Part shown: positions 12,711-30,858 of the stretch, one piece after another
Layout of the letters: each line of letters starts with the position of its first letter
Position numbering within the stretch: the first letter of the stretch is position 1
Source: Vitis vinifera
Taxonomy: Eukaryota; Streptophyta; Magnoliopsida; Vitales; Vitaceae
Direction of reading: 5' to 3'
NCBI RefSeq assembly: GCF_030704535.1
Contig: NC_081819.1
Coordinates: 21,796,001 to 21,860,000, forward strand
Length of the DNA stretch: 64,000 nt
The notes under the pieces: model-generated
Told to the model about the DNA's origin: nothing
What the model saw: the letters and a program-made list of their open reading frames with translations, nothing else
Databases searched by the model: none
Made by a program: the position numbers and the translations under genes

Positions 12711-12799
12711 GGGATGGTTTGTTAACAGTGCAGAGCAGAAACATAACTAGAACAGTAGTATACTAGGGAGAGAATCAAAGGAAAGCAGAACCAGTTAGA

Positions 12800-13736
<937 letters not shown>

Positions 13737-14915
13737 AACCTGGGACACTCTAGCATCTCGATGTCAATTCCATATTTGCTGAGTTTCCATATCTTCATAA
13801 TGTATTCTCCATAGCACATTAATTACTATTAATATCATGTTCACCTATTTTCAACTGTTTGAACCATCTTAATAGAAAAATGGTAAGAATTTGGAGAAGG
13901 GTATGGCCACAAATTATAAAAGTAAAAGCCTTTATATAAGGGGGCATTTGTATTAAGTTTCAAGATGAGACTAACAGAGTCGTACCTAGGTTTCATTGTT
14001 TGAACGCTCATTTGGCCACTTATTTCCCAACTAGTTAAAAATCGATTTGAAGCCGAAATAACCACATGGCATGTTTATACCTTTGTCCCATTTGTCTTGG
14101 CTGTGTTATGCTTTTGGGTCTTTGACTACAAAAATTACTTGATGTAGCAGACACAAAAGAAAAGAATTCACATGCCAAGCTACAAGATACTTTTAACCGA
14201 AAAGAACAAACATCAACAAGTGGTCTACAAAGTCTCGAAACTGTGTGGAAGCAAATTCAATGTTGCAAATGGTTTTGGGCATCCATCCCAATGATTTTGT
14301 CTGCCTATTGACATTGATCTTGCAAATAAATCTTTAGACAGTCTCTACACTATCTATGCATTCTAATAAAATAAAAATTTAGTAAATAGCTTTATAGAAC
14401 TATGCATACAAGCATTTGAGTAAATGTATTTATATCATGTTCAAGGGTTGCTTTTGTTTTCGTCTTCCTTTATTTTTTTCACTCCCACATTTCACATGGA
14501 CTGATGGGTAATTGTCGGTACTCCTACTTTCAGAGTAAGAAGAGAAACTTGTTCTTTTCATCTACACTAAAATAACTGAGATAAAAAATTCTGCACTGCA
14601 ATTGATGAATAGAGAAAATATTTGTAATTGAAATGATGACTATATTAAAATCCAACAAGATCATATATGAATCCATGTCAAACACTCTGTTCTGCCAAAT
14701 GGAAGAAAATATAATAAGGAACAATATTCCAATCAGGAATGAACCAAAAAGGTCAAATATAACAGCATAATGAGACCAAGAAGTCACTTATAAGAAAAAC
14801 AATCTTAAGTCTGAAGGGCCCAAGACAAGAAAATCAAAAAAGTCATCCATGAAAGGGAAAACCTGTCGGGGTTAAAGAACAGCAACAGCAAAATCTTGGC
14901 AAGCCTCAAGAGACC
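13737..14915. other. Intergenic DNA
   Basis: The tail of the pseudogene is followed by A/T-rich sequence. The last ~150 bases before 14916 probably include the 3' UTR of the minus-strand desaturase. Nothing else is recognised. Confidence 0.45.
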
Positions 14916-16259
14916 TCATCCATGAATATTAGCAGCTTCCCAAACCAAATTCTTTGGGACAGGGTTGGTAAGGTCACGAGCCTGCAGAGCAGCAGTTCTT
15001 AGCGTCCTAATTGTCGATACGTTGGCCTCCCAAAACGATAAACTCCTATAAGGCAAATTATGCTTCTTGCATAGGTCCTTCACCACAGGGGAAATGCTCC
15101 TCAAATGGCACCTTGGCAACCGAGGAAACAAATGGTGCTCAAGCTGAAACTGCAGACCACCATGAAACCAGTCCATCCAAGCTGAGCATGAAATATCAAT
15201 TGTCCCACTAGTCTGCTTCTCAAACCAATCGTTCCCACAAGGCGGCCCAACATACACATTAGCTGAAAAATGGTTCAAAGTGAATTGAATATGTTGAATC
15301 GAAGTCACAGCCATGCTCACAATCACAAACATCACCCTCTCACCCCAATTGGGCAAACATGAAACAAGAAGAGGGTACCATGTCCAAAACACACAAATCC
15401 CCATAATATTCAAAGCTCTATCCGGAATATTCCTCCCAGAAAACAACAACAATAATGTTTGCAGAAACAAATTAATCCTTGCCACACACATAACCGGATA
15501 ATAGGTCCAGTGCTGGTAACTCACAAAAAACCTAGCAACAGAATCAAATTTCAATATTCTCCCATAAAAGACAGAGTTTATGGAATCGAACAAGCTGGAA
15601 GAAACTGCAAACACTGGAATATGCTGAAGATCAGGATCATAATCAAGACTATTACAAGCTATATGATGGGCATTATGAGTCCACTTCCACCACGCAATGC
15701 TTATCCCGGTTATGCAATTCCCAATAAGCATTTGAGCAAGCTTATTAAACCCAGGACTGGACATTATCTGATAATGCCCAGAATCATGACCCAGATAAGA
15801 ACTCTGAATCCATAGAAACCCCAGTAATGCAGCACAACCCAGATGAACCCAGAAACTATCAACACACAAAACACCATAAATACACACCATGAACAAGAAT
15901 CCAATGATGGAACAGGTGTACAGGATTCCATGGCCTTTCTTCTCAAACAACCCAAGTTTTGAAAATTCATTAGCGAGTTTCCTGAAGTCTTTGGACACCT
16001 CCGAGACTTTGAAGTCTTTGAGATAATACCCAGTAAAGAATTTATCAAGATATTGCCAAGCAGTACCTGGATGGTATGCAATGAAGGCGTCTGTAACATC
16101 TTGGCCAGCCAAATTCAGAAGAGGGATATCCCCACCCGGATGGACCTTAGCCCAATCCGTGACATTGTAAACCTTACCCTGTATAGAGATCCACAGATCC
16201 CCTGGCTTGTCATGCTGTTTGAGTTCTTCAGCTGAAATGTACTTCCTTTCACCCGCCAT
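14916..16259 (-). CDS. SLD: Delta-8 sphingolipid desaturase (cytochrome b5 fusion, 447 aa)
   Basis: An intronless ORF. It introduces the delta-8 double bond into the long-chain base of ceramides and glucosylceramides at the ER. The N-terminal cytochrome b5 domain (about 1-80) carries the heme motif HPGGD (40-44) and the second heme ligand in AYHPG (His63). The membrane desaturase domain follows, with three histidine boxes: HDSGH (158-162), HNAHH (195-199) and QLEHH (372-376). The Gln in QLEHH, replacing the first His, is the hallmark of b5-fused front-end desaturases. Length is usual for plant SLDs (about 447-449). I chose MAGERKYISAEEL (ATG at 16259) as the start because it aligns with family N-termini. 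An in-frame ATG lies 51 bases upstream (16310) and would add MLFPLWIFPVLDFLQDS. Lack of introns is normal for this family. Confidence 0.96.
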   Translation of the reverse strand: MAGERKYISAEELKQHDKPGDLWISIQGKVYNVTDWAKVHPGGDIPLLNLAGQDVTDAFIAYHPGTAWQYLDKFFTGYYLKDFKVSEVSKDFRKLANEFSKLGLFEKKGHGILYTCSIIGFLFMVCIYGVLCVDSFWVHLGCAALLGFLWIQSSYLGHDSGHYQIMSSPGFNKLAQMLIGNCITGISIAWWKWTHNAHHIACNSLDYDPDLQHIPVFAVSSSLFDSINSVFYGRILKFDSVARFFVSYQHWTYYPVMCVARINLFLQTLLLLFSGRNIPDRALNIMGICVFWTWYPLLVSCLPNWGERVMFVIVSMAVTSIQHIQFTLNHFSANVYVGPPCGNDWFEKQTSGTIDISCSAWMDWFHGGLQFQLEHHLFPRLPRCHLRSISPVVKDLCKKHNLPYRSLSFWEANVSTIRTLRTAALQARDLTNPVPKNLVWEAANIHG

Positions 16260-16608
16260 TGAATCTTGAAGAAAATCAAGGACAGGAAAAATCCAAAGCG
16301 GGAATAACAATATCCCGGATTGGAATTAGCAGATAGATCTGAATTCACAATTCTAAAAATAAAAAAACATATATGAAAAAAAAAAAACGAAAATCCTCAA
16401 ATCAAACCAAACCAAAGAATGCCCCTTTTCCGGGTTTTCTCAAGAACAACCCATACGCAGGGAATTTTTTGATTTGATTTGATTTTTTTTTCCCCTTCTC
16501 TCCCCTTTTTTTTTTTTCTCTCTCGTCTGGGATTATGCCAATCCTCTCTCTTCCTGGGTTTACGATAATCTGGTTTTGTTTTTTCTTATTCTGATTGGGA
16601 ATAAGAGC

Positions 16609-16620
16609 CCTATATATAAA
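16609..16620 (-). promoter_or_regulatory. TATA box of the sphingolipid desaturase gene
   Basis: On the minus strand the sequence reads TTTATATATAGG, about 350 bp upstream of the chosen ATG. It is followed by a long CT/GA-rich leader (16400-16560) of the kind common in plant 5' UTRs. The distance implies either a leader of about 320 nt or an alternative nearer start. Confidence 0.45.
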
Positions 16621-16990
16621 TGACAGAAATGTCTGCGTCGCATCCAGGTCCACGAAGAAAATGGCCAAGTTTACGGAATTTTGAAACCTAAATTCAAATT
16701 AGCAATTTTTTTATTTTTTATTTTACCCTTAAAATCCAAATAAAAGTCAAAAATCTTAATTATTAAATCAAAATATTTATATCATAAAATTATTATTAAA
16801 ATAAAAATAATATATTCCAATTTTCTATAATTTGTAGATGATAAGATATATATATTTTTTAGAAATTAATTCAAATTAGGCTTAAAATCTGATGATGTGG
16901 ACAATGAAATGCCAAGAAGATATTTACGGCCAAAATTTAAAGTCATTAATAATAAATTTAAATAAGAGATAAACTTAATTTTCTGTCACG

Positions 16991-17368
16991 TTATAATGAC
17001 TGTGTCAGATATTTTTTATGCGCTGAGGCGGTGGCATCCAAGTCAATAAGAATAACGCGTGAGACATCATCAAAGCGGATTGAATTACTGATGTACCCTT
17101 CAATTTGGTCCCAATTGACGTCATTGACCGTACAGCCTGTGGTCGCCCAAGAGAAAACGTAAAGATTGGCGGCGGGGACGTGGAGGACTATGGTGGAACC
17201 GTGGACGCGTTCGCAGGGGAGAATGGCCCAGATTGGAATATGGGAGATATTTTTGGGAATGCGCTTTGTCCGGACGCGTAAGGAGGTGACAGTTTGTGGC
17301 TCTGGCACTCCGGGAGAAAGAATCCTATGTGGCGAGTGCATGGTTGTAAAGGTGTGGCACCGGGCCAT
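16991..17368 (-). CDS. Unclassified small ORF (125 aa)
   Basis: An open frame from ATG at 17368 to TAA at 16991 whose G+C content and codon variety stand out from the A/T-rich flanks on both sides. The protein has no signal peptide or membrane span. It includes a run VTSLRVRTKRIPKNISHIP followed by IWAILPCERVHGSTIVLHVP and a C-terminal acidic segment (WDQIEGYISNSIRFDDVSRV). I do not recognise the family. It may be a small intronless gene, an exon of a decayed gene, or chance. The compositional boundary is the main support. Confidence 0.3.
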   Translation of the reverse strand: MARCHTFTTMHSPHRILSPGVPEPQTVTSLRVRTKRIPKNISHIPIWAILPCERVHGSTIVLHVPAANLYVFSWATTGCTVNDVNWDQIEGYISNSIRFDDVSRVILIDLDATASAHKKYLTQSL

Positions 17369-18041
17369 TTAGTTGAAAAAAAAAATATTTAAAAATATGG
17401 ATGGTAATTAATTCTTTATTTTTTTTATATTAATTAAAATTGATTAAAATCTTGCCATATTTATATGAGAATCTATCAAATAAATAAAAGGAAATAATTA
17501 TGAAAATCAGAAATTATTATTTTCTATAATCGGATTCTTTCATTAGTGGAATTGCCATAATTAAATTTTAATTAATAACTATTTTCTAACTTTTTCTTAA
17601 AACGGTCTTATTCATTTGGCCCATATAATGGCCATTAATTTAGGGTACCCCTATAAATTTAGGGCAACCCACTAAATAAAGCTCGAAATTAGTAGTCCAA
17701 ACAACTACCATCCAAATTAATTTTGACATTTTCTAATGGAAATGAGTGGTTTTATTTTTTTACTTTATATTAGAAAAAATCACAGCTCTTCAAGGGAATA
17801 TTCACCCTACGTTTTTTTGGGAATATGCTAAATTTAAAATCTAAAAGTTTCAATAATTTTGTGGGGTTTGCCTTAAAAGAATGCTTTAGTGGGTTAAACA
17901 AAAAAGTCAGATCCAAACATGACTTTAATAATAATTTTTTGCCAACCTGCTAGGCATCGTACATAAAATATTCTCACCTACTTAGATCTAAATTTAATTT
18001 ATTTGAAATTATATCATGAAGGTCGGACCAATTATCGAAAA

Positions 18042-18046
<5 letters not shown>

Positions 18047-18076
<30 letters not shown>
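18047..18076. repeat. (TA)n microsatellite
   Basis: About 15 uninterrupted TA dinucleotides following acatacata. Confidence 0.9.
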
Positions 18077-18078
<2 letters not shown>

Positions 18079-20078
18079 AGTCTGATTATTTAATAATAGA
18101 TCTTATTATTCATATATTTATTCAATGATCTAGATTTAAACACATGCTTTTTTTTAAGCTTTTCTTAAATCAAAATATTTAATCATCGACATTTATTTAA
18201 ATTTATGATTTTTTGTGGGTTTTTAATTGAATAGAAAAAAAAAAAAAGTAGGGAAAATGTCTTTTTAAAAAAAATTATATAATGGAGAAACATGTGTAAG
18301 GATTGTATTAAATTATTAGAGAGGGCAGGGAGACATGAGGGACATTCCGTGGATCTAGAACACATAGGATGCCCATAGGCTCCCATTCGAGGCATTAGAC
18401 TTTGAAAATAGTGAAATATTAAATTATTTTTATGTGATATTTTTATTAATAAAGGTCAAAATGAAATTATTTATTTATAATTTATTAAAATTAATCTTAA
18501 AATATTTTTGTTTATGCGTTAAATTTTTTAAATATATCAAATAATTTTTGTTTCGATTAAAATGTTTTGTCCTAGTTTGTGAATTAAATCGGTTTTTTCA
18601 AAATTTTCATATTCTGTCTCGTTTTTATTCTTAAAATGTAATTTTAATTTTAAATTAACTCGGGCTTTGGTTTTATTCAAAAATCATTTTTTAAACTTAA
18701 TAATTAATTCTATTTTTTGGAATATGAATAAAATAATCAACAACTTAACGTGTGACTTCCAATATACACACCTAATAATCAAATAATCTTAAGAATCCGT
18801 AAATGAATGAAAAATGACTATAAATACTCAACAAAAAGGGATCAAAAAAATACTCACAAGATAATCTCCTCATGAGTAGAATTGCTTGTCTTCTAGCAAG
18901 TTTTTCTTCTCCTTCAAATCTCTTAAGTTTTCATCTTCTAGAAATTTCATCAGAGTCTCCCCTCCATATACACGTGTGGAAGACCAAAATTCAAATAATT
19001 TTTTCAACTTTGTTATAATTTATGTGTATCAATTTTTTCCTAATAAAAATTATAGATTTTTGATAAAAGAAAGACAAAGAAAGAAATTCTATAATGCTAA
19101 AATGATTAGATTGGGAAAAATATATGGATGAGTGTAATAAATTCCTTTTATGAATGGAAAAAAATATTATATTATTATTTGTGGACTTAATTTTCTCAAT
19201 ATTCACGATGGCTTTTAAGGAAACAAAACAAAACAAAACCATGATTCTAAAAATGATTAAATTAGAAAATATATGAATAATGCCTTTAAATTGGCAAAGA
19301 AGTATAGTGTTTATGAAGCCAAGACATATTATTTGAGTTAGTCAATAATCAACCCCAAAAATATTTTTATTTTTATTTAGAATTATTTTTTAGATTTAAA
19401 AATGTATTTGATAATTTTTTTTAACAAAAAATAGTTTTTGAGCATTTGTTAAAAAATAAAATGTTTTATGAGAACATATTTTAATCATTAACTAAAATAT
19501 AAAATATAAATATTTCATATATCATAATTTATTTTTTATTGATTTTATATTTTATTTTTTAATTGCTTCTTTTGTAAAATAAAAAAATTTGATTTAAAAA
19601 TTAAATTTGTAGCTAAAAAAGAATTTATAAAATAATACTAATATATCTAATATTTAATAAATAAAAATTATTTTTATAATATCTCATTACATATATTACT
19701 TTAAGATATCATGTCCATTTGATATAATATATAAGGATATCATATCTTATTAAAATGATATTTTAGAATATATATATTTTATCTTATCTTATTAAATTTT
19801 AAATTTTTAAATAATTTTCATATAATACCAAATATGAAGTGATTGTTCAAATTCACTTAAAGTGATTCTTTGTATTTTTAAAAGTAATTTTCCAAAATTT
19901 ATCAAACACCTTAGGAGTGTTTTTAAAAACTGTTTGGAAAAATAATTTTTGATAATTATTTTCTTCAAAACTGTTTTTAAAATATTTTAAAATATATTTT
20001 AAAAATAGCTTTTATTTATAGTGATTTTTAAAATAACCATAAAAAACCAAATAAAAATAATTCAAAATAATTAAAAAT

Positions 20079-20203
20079 GTGTTTGATAGTGATTCTAAAA
20101 AAAATATTTCTAATTTTTTTTATTCACTTATACTTGAATGTTAAATATTTTGAAGTGTTAAAAATATTAGAAGCATTTTCTAAAATCATTATCAAACGGG
20201 CTC
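20079..20203. mobile_element. Small MITE with imperfect terminal inverted repeats
   Basis: The left end gtgtttgatagtgattctaa and the right end, read on the other strand as cccgtttgataatgatttta, form an inverted repeat that continues inward for about 35 bp (…ttctaa / ttagaa…). Total about 125 bp, no coding capacity. The same family occurs at 44626-44727 and 62168-62288. Confidence 0.65.
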
Positions 20204-22044
20204 TAAAATATGTTTTCAAAAAACATCACATTTTACATTTTAAAGATTTTTTCTTTTAAAAACAGTTTTTTAAAATAATTTCCAAACATCAACCCAATTT
20301 TTGTAAAATAAATAACAAATAAGACTTGCCCTTCTAACCCATTTCAAGAAGACTCCCAACCCTCTCTACAAGTGCTTTTCACAAGCTTTTCCAGAGACAC
20401 CTTTGCAATCAAAAGCAGGGTAAAAAGACACTGTATTAAAGCTCTTGGGTGAAAAACGTTGTGCAGAATCTTGAGCGTATTTGTGCCCAACAATGTCAGA
20501 AAACAATGGCCCTACACTATGGTAATGATGCTTTGTGATTATTCACAAGACTGAGTGGCTTAAAGGTCACTCATACCCACCTTTTCTGTGCCTTAAATCA
20601 ATGGTTTTTCCTTAACATATACGGCCTCTTGAGCAATGGAAAGTGGACACAACAATTTCTTGGCATCCTAAGATGTTTGATATAATAAATCTGTGTCTTT
20701 TAGCCCACCCCCCCTCCTCAAGTGTCGGTACATAATATAGCTGAAAATGACATACACATGGTGGTTTAATACCGCCATTGGAATGCCCTTCTGTTTTTTG
20801 TCCCCTCATGGTGGGGTTTGGCTGAATTCTCAATGATGGAGACATGGGTATTTTTTGTTTATACCTCTCATGTCCCATGGACTTGATCTTCAATCTCAGC
20901 CAAGAGTTTTGGGTGACTTCGGTTGGATATTCTAGATTGGGTGTCAATTGGGCTGGCTCCTGTCGGGTTTGTATCGTGTTGAGATAAAAAGTCATTAATT
21001 TTATATCACCTAACATTATAATGTATTGAATTGGTTTGGGTTGGATCATATTAAATTATTTGGAATAGTCGGCTCACCTAATTATCGTCCAAATGCAATT
21101 TTGACTCGATTTTTCCAAATAAAATCATACATATATATATAATTAAATGGGTGATTGTCAGGTTACAATAATATTACTTCTAAGACTAGATTAGTCACTT
21201 AAATAATGGTTTTTAGAAAATGCTTATGTAATGTAGCATCAAATGTCATAAAAAGTTTGACTTATTTTCGCTGAAATGATCAAAACTTGATTTAAGAATA
21301 TGAGTTGACTCAAATTTGTCACCTCTCAAAATGGATCGAGGGGGTCCACATAAGTACAACATGGAAATCAATTAATCTCGATCCAAACCCGCTAATTTTG
21401 TGTCATTTTTCAGTGATATTACATTGGTTTCTTCTGTGGTTGTTGCCTTCAAAGTAGTTGTACATTTGAGTAGGTGCCTCAATTGATATGGGACACAGGG
21501 ACAGATATCTTGGGGCGCCCAGAGCAGAGCTTTCTGTCCACTTAGTTACTTTCTCATTAACTTGCACCCACCCTTGCCAGCTATGAAGTTGCACCATCAT
21601 GCCACCACAAGGGACAGGGTGAAGTGGATGATTGGCCAAGTTGGCCTTGCCCAAGTTGATTGAATGGCTTTTAATTCGTTACAATCCTCAATATTTAATT
21701 CTTTTGCTTCTTATCAGGACTGTGGTAGCTCCTGGCACAGCCTGTTTGATAAGGTCATGAGAATTAGAGGCAGATAGGAGATGAGCTTTTGAGTAATGGG
21801 GATTCAGTGTCATCATTTCTTCTAAGCAAATTATGGTTTGGGAAATGGTCTGCTTTCTAAAAACATGGATTCTTGAATAAGGAAGATAGGCAAGAAAGCA
21901 ACCTCCACTCCAATTTTCTGTCCTTTACTTGGAACTCCTTGTTATTTCTTGGATTGCCTCTGAATTTAAATAATTTTGAGGACTGAGTTGAAGTAGTTTC
22001 ATAAGAATGGATGTAAATATCGAAATTTGAGGCAATTCTGTAAT

Positions 22045-22383
22045 TGTAGTGATCCGTTACCCACCATGTAGATATTGTTGGTTTTGGACCTTTACGACTT
22101 TAAAACATATCTACATAATTAGTTAGGAGAAGTTCATACATATATAGTATCGGAAACTTGTTCCTTACCTTACAATCCTGTAGGATACTTGAAGGGGCAA
22201 ACAAACTCACACATTAGGTTCGAGATTATTCTGATACTATATGTAATAACCCATGTCCCATCATATAAATACTGTTTGCTCTGCCCCTAAAGGATTCCCA
22301 CGTTTTAAAATGCATCTATATTTAAGAGGAACACATAAATACAAGTGTTAAAAATTTTCCCTCACCCATGCGGGATATCCCAA
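22045..22383 (-). mobile_element. TRIM (terminal-repeat retrotransposon in miniature)
   Basis: Two related repeats of about 145 bp (22045-22190 and 22242-22383) face the same way and are separated by about 50 bp. Each has the TGTA...GTAGATATT-like or CATATAAATACT start, a central TTTTAAAA(C/T)ATATCTA-type block, and an end close to GGGAT. On the minus strand the base run just after the first repeat reads TAGTATCAGA, close to the initiator-Met tRNA primer-binding sequence TGGTATCAGA. This small non-coding layout is that of a TRIM. The repeats are clearly diverged, so it is an old fossil. Confidence 0.6.
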
Positions 22384-22839
22384 TAACTATCGAAGATTCC
22401 AAATAAATTTGCATTTGAATTCTGACAAGTTATTGAGTTGTTTCCTTGTTTCCAAGTTGCAGGAATAGTAAACAAACATGGTTCAGAAAATTCTCTCTTT
22501 AGCCCTTAACAAATTGTGTCGTCATGTGTGGTTTTTGGCTTATTTGTTTAGTCTTTGCAGTGTCATTGAAGTCACTTTTGGCAGAAACTGATAGCTAATA
22601 GTCATAGAATTTTCGGATGAAAGGGGGTGGGTGGTATTAGTTTGTTTACCAAGTCATAGACAAGAAGAGAAAGAAAGGGAACGTTCATGGAGAATACACA
22701 AATCTGCATGTATTTTATACACGATAGCAACACATATTACACATACAGATAGATTACTTATAGAAGATAGTCATACAGAGACCCTTCATTAAGAAACTTA
22801 TTCACATGTAGCGTACGGGACTCTTCTTACTGATTAGTT

Positions 22840-26067
<3,228 letters not shown>

Positions 26068-26137
26068 CTAGATTTTCAGTCTGCTAGGCCTTGAGTCACT
26101 AGAAAAGTTGTGCTGAACTATGTTAGAAGAGCATGGC

Positions 26138-26144
26138 TTTTATA
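26138..26144 (-). promoter_or_regulatory. TATA box of chitinase gene 2
   Basis: TATAAAA on the minus strand, 77 bp before the ATG, in the context cgcttataaaagcc. The copy for gene 3 is exactly 1941 bp away. Confidence 0.65.
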
Positions 26145-27105
26145 AGCGAAGGATGTCCATATTCTCCGATTCTAATTTCTGTAGTTATGTCCATGAAATC
26201 GTGCCTTAACAGCCACTTTGTCTCCTGTTATTATCTCTTAAAGCTTGAATAAATATTGTTAGCTTCACGCAGACGGTGAGTTAGAAGGTAAGCAGAGTCA
26301 CACATGAAATTAGCCTCGTCTCTTAGTCCTTGTCTTCTAGCTGCTCCTGATTTGTCCATTTTGCTATTCCTGCAGTTAACTGGTAAGGAGTCTTAAAATA
26401 TTCTAAGCTTGTTTCCCTTTCCTTGTCTTGTCTTCTCATAGACCACACAGAGGATTAGAGTTCAATTTCTTTGCCAGTTATGCTTAGTGTATGAATTCGT
26501 CACCAGGGGTTCATATGTGGTTAGCTTTTCACTAATCACTACTAAAATGTGTCTTCATGATATCTTTGGCCACAGATAAAATGAGTGTAGTTGACATATT
26601 GAATGTGGAAAATTGGTTTTCACATGTAAATTAACATGGAAAATTTTCTTTTCTTTCCTCTTTGACATGGGCATTAGGCGATTTATTCTTCTGGGGCATT
26701 CACAGCTTGAGCTGAATTAATCATCAAACGCTGAAATCCATATAAGGAGCCATCTTTTACTAACAGAACCATTGGGATTTTCCTGTAAAGGGTCAGAAGA
26801 CGGTCCATGTTCTGCTCATATTATCTGTGATTAACAAGCTCCTTCCGGCTCTTAGATGTTGTTAAGGCATGAATTTAATTCAAAGTTTAAAATGCATCAC
26901 AATGCTGAAGATGAGTTGAAGTGGTATTTTCTATGTTGAGCTTGCAATGAGACAATAAAAGCTTAGAGATATGTGGGAAAGAAAAATGTTCCAACAGAGA
27001 GAAAATAAATGGAAAAGAACAAATCTGCATATATTTTAGAAATAGTAGTAACACAAGTAGAGGAATTAACAGGGAAGATACAGAAAAAGAGATAAATGCT
27101 TGGTT

Positions 27106-28008
<903 letters not shown>

Positions 28009-28078
28009 CTAGATTTTCAGTCTGCTAGGCCTTGAGTCACTAGAAAAGTTGTGCTGAACTATGTTAGAAGAGCATGGC

Positions 28079-28085
28079 TTTTATA
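28079..28085 (-). promoter_or_regulatory. TATA box of chitinase gene 3
   Basis: TATAAAA on the minus strand, 77 bp upstream of the ATG, the exact duplicate of the gene 2 TATA box. Confidence 0.65.
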
Positions 28086-29046
28086 AGCAAAGGATGTCCA
28101 TATACTCCGATACTAATTTCTGTAGTTATGTCCATGAAATCGTGCCTTAACAGCCACTTTGTCTCCTGTTATTATCTCTTAAAGCTTGAATAAATATTGT
28201 TAGCTTCACGCAGACGGCGAGTTAGAAGGTAAGCAGAGTAACACATGAAATTAGCCTCGTCTCTTAGTCCTTGTCTTCTAGCTGCTCCTGATTTGTCCAT
28301 TTTGCTATTCCTGCAGTTTACTGGTAAGGAGTCTTAAAATATTCCAAGCTTGTTTCCCTTTCCTTGTCTTGTCTTCTCATAGACCATACAGAGGATTAGA
28401 GTTCAATTTCTTTGCTAGTTATGCTTAGTGTATGAATTCGTCACCAGGGGTTCGTATGTGGTTAGCTTTTCACAAATCGCTACTAAAATGTCTCTTCATG
28501 ATATCTTTGGCCACAGATAAAATGAGTGTAGTTGACATATTGAATGTGGAAAATTGGTTTTTACATGCAAATTAACATGGAAAATTTTCTTTTCTTTCCT
28601 CTTTGACATGGGCATTAGGCGATTTATACTTCTGAGGCATTCACAGCTTGAGCTGAATTAATCATCAAACGCTGAAATCCATATAAGAAGCCATCTTTTA
28701 CTAATAGAACCATTGGGATTTTCCTGTAAAGGGCCAGAAGACGGTCCATGTTCTGCTCATATTATCTGTGATTAACAACCTCCTTCCGGTTCTTAGATGT
28801 TGTTAAGGCATGAATTTAATTCAAAGTTTAAAATGCATCACAATGCTGAAGAGGAGTTGAAGTGGTATTTTCTATGTTGAGCTTGCAATGAGACAATTAA
28901 AGCTTAGAGATACGTGGGAAAGAAAAATGTTCCAATAGAGGGAAAATAAATGGAAAAGAACAAATTTGCATATATTTTAGAAATAGTAGTAACACAAGTA
29001 GAGGAATTAACAGGGAAGATACAGAAAAAGAGATAAATGCTTGGTT

Positions 29047-29973
<927 letters not shown>

Positions 29974-30858
29974 TCACTCACCCTGGTTTTTACAGGGGAA
30001 TGATGTTTGTATACCGTGAAAATCATTTTTCTGGGCTTATGCTAAGGAACTTTCCTTATCAGCCACTCTGTCTCCTGCCTTTTTCTCTTGAAATATCAAT
30101 GAATAGTGTTGGATTCACGCAGACGGCAGGCTAGAAGGTAAGAAAATTCTTACGAAATTCGCCATGTCCTCTGTATGCCCTTAATTCGTCCATTCCTACT
30201 GAAAAAATTTGTGTTTTTGATTGAAACTCGAACCCATTTGCAGTGGATTTGGATTTTTCGAAGGATTTGTAGTTAATCTAGAAATTATTTTTCTTTCATT
30301 GTCTCCTCAGGCACCATGGAGCATGTGAGTCAGTTTCTTTGGTGTAGCAATTTTAACAAGAGCAAAACGGAGAAAAGTTTCTACGTTTTTTGGCAGTCAA
30401 AACGCTGCCTTTTAATGAAAATTTGAAAAAATGGAGAAAATTTCTATCCTTTTTAAGACTAAACGCTGCGTTTTAACTTTAAAGTGAGAGGAGCTAAGCG
30501 GAGAGGCGATGGTTGCTTGAAACTTTTCGACGAAACGATGCGTTTTGGACCATCTTTAGCAAGTCTGTTTCAAGGGCTGGAGTTTCGGAGTGATCCAGAA
30601 TCAACCTTGGTACTAGCGTTTGGTTACCGAGAAAATAAAATAAATTTTCTTAGTCTTATTGTATTAATATCTCCATTCGGTTGCAGCGAAAAAAGTGGGA
30701 AAATTTATTAAAAAAAATAAAAATTCTCAGCCTCAAGAAAGGAATTTCTCAGTCTCAAGATCGTCATTATTTGGAAACTATTAGAAAATGCCACTGTAGT
30801 GGCGAAGTCTGATTAATAGTAATCAAATATTTCTTAATAGTAACAGTGCACAATATCA

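Larger units (their letters stand above)
8518..12799. other. Intergenic DNA with a repeat-rich core
   Basis: 8518-8760 is the presumed promoter and leader of the DUF2358 gene. 8960-9150 and 10970-11650 are plain A/T-rich DNA. 9160-10900 contains the G+C-rich island described separately. 11650-12700 leads into the chitinase pseudogene promoter. No intact gene is supported. Confidence 0.5.
16260..22839. other. Large A/T-rich intergenic region
   Basis: 6.6 kb without a recognised gene. It contains the desaturase leader and promoter (to about 16650), a small unclassified ORF (16991-17368), a TA microsatellite (18.05 kb), a MITE (20.08-20.20 kb) and a TRIM element (22.05-22.38 kb). The rest, notably 18400-20330, is low-complexity A/T-rich DNA. 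20.4-21.7 kb is of more ordinary composition but has only open frames without family signatures. Confidence 0.5.

Noticed and set aside
20612-21049. 145-codon minus-strand open frame
   Set aside because: No family signature, mixed low-complexity content, no splice or promoter context.
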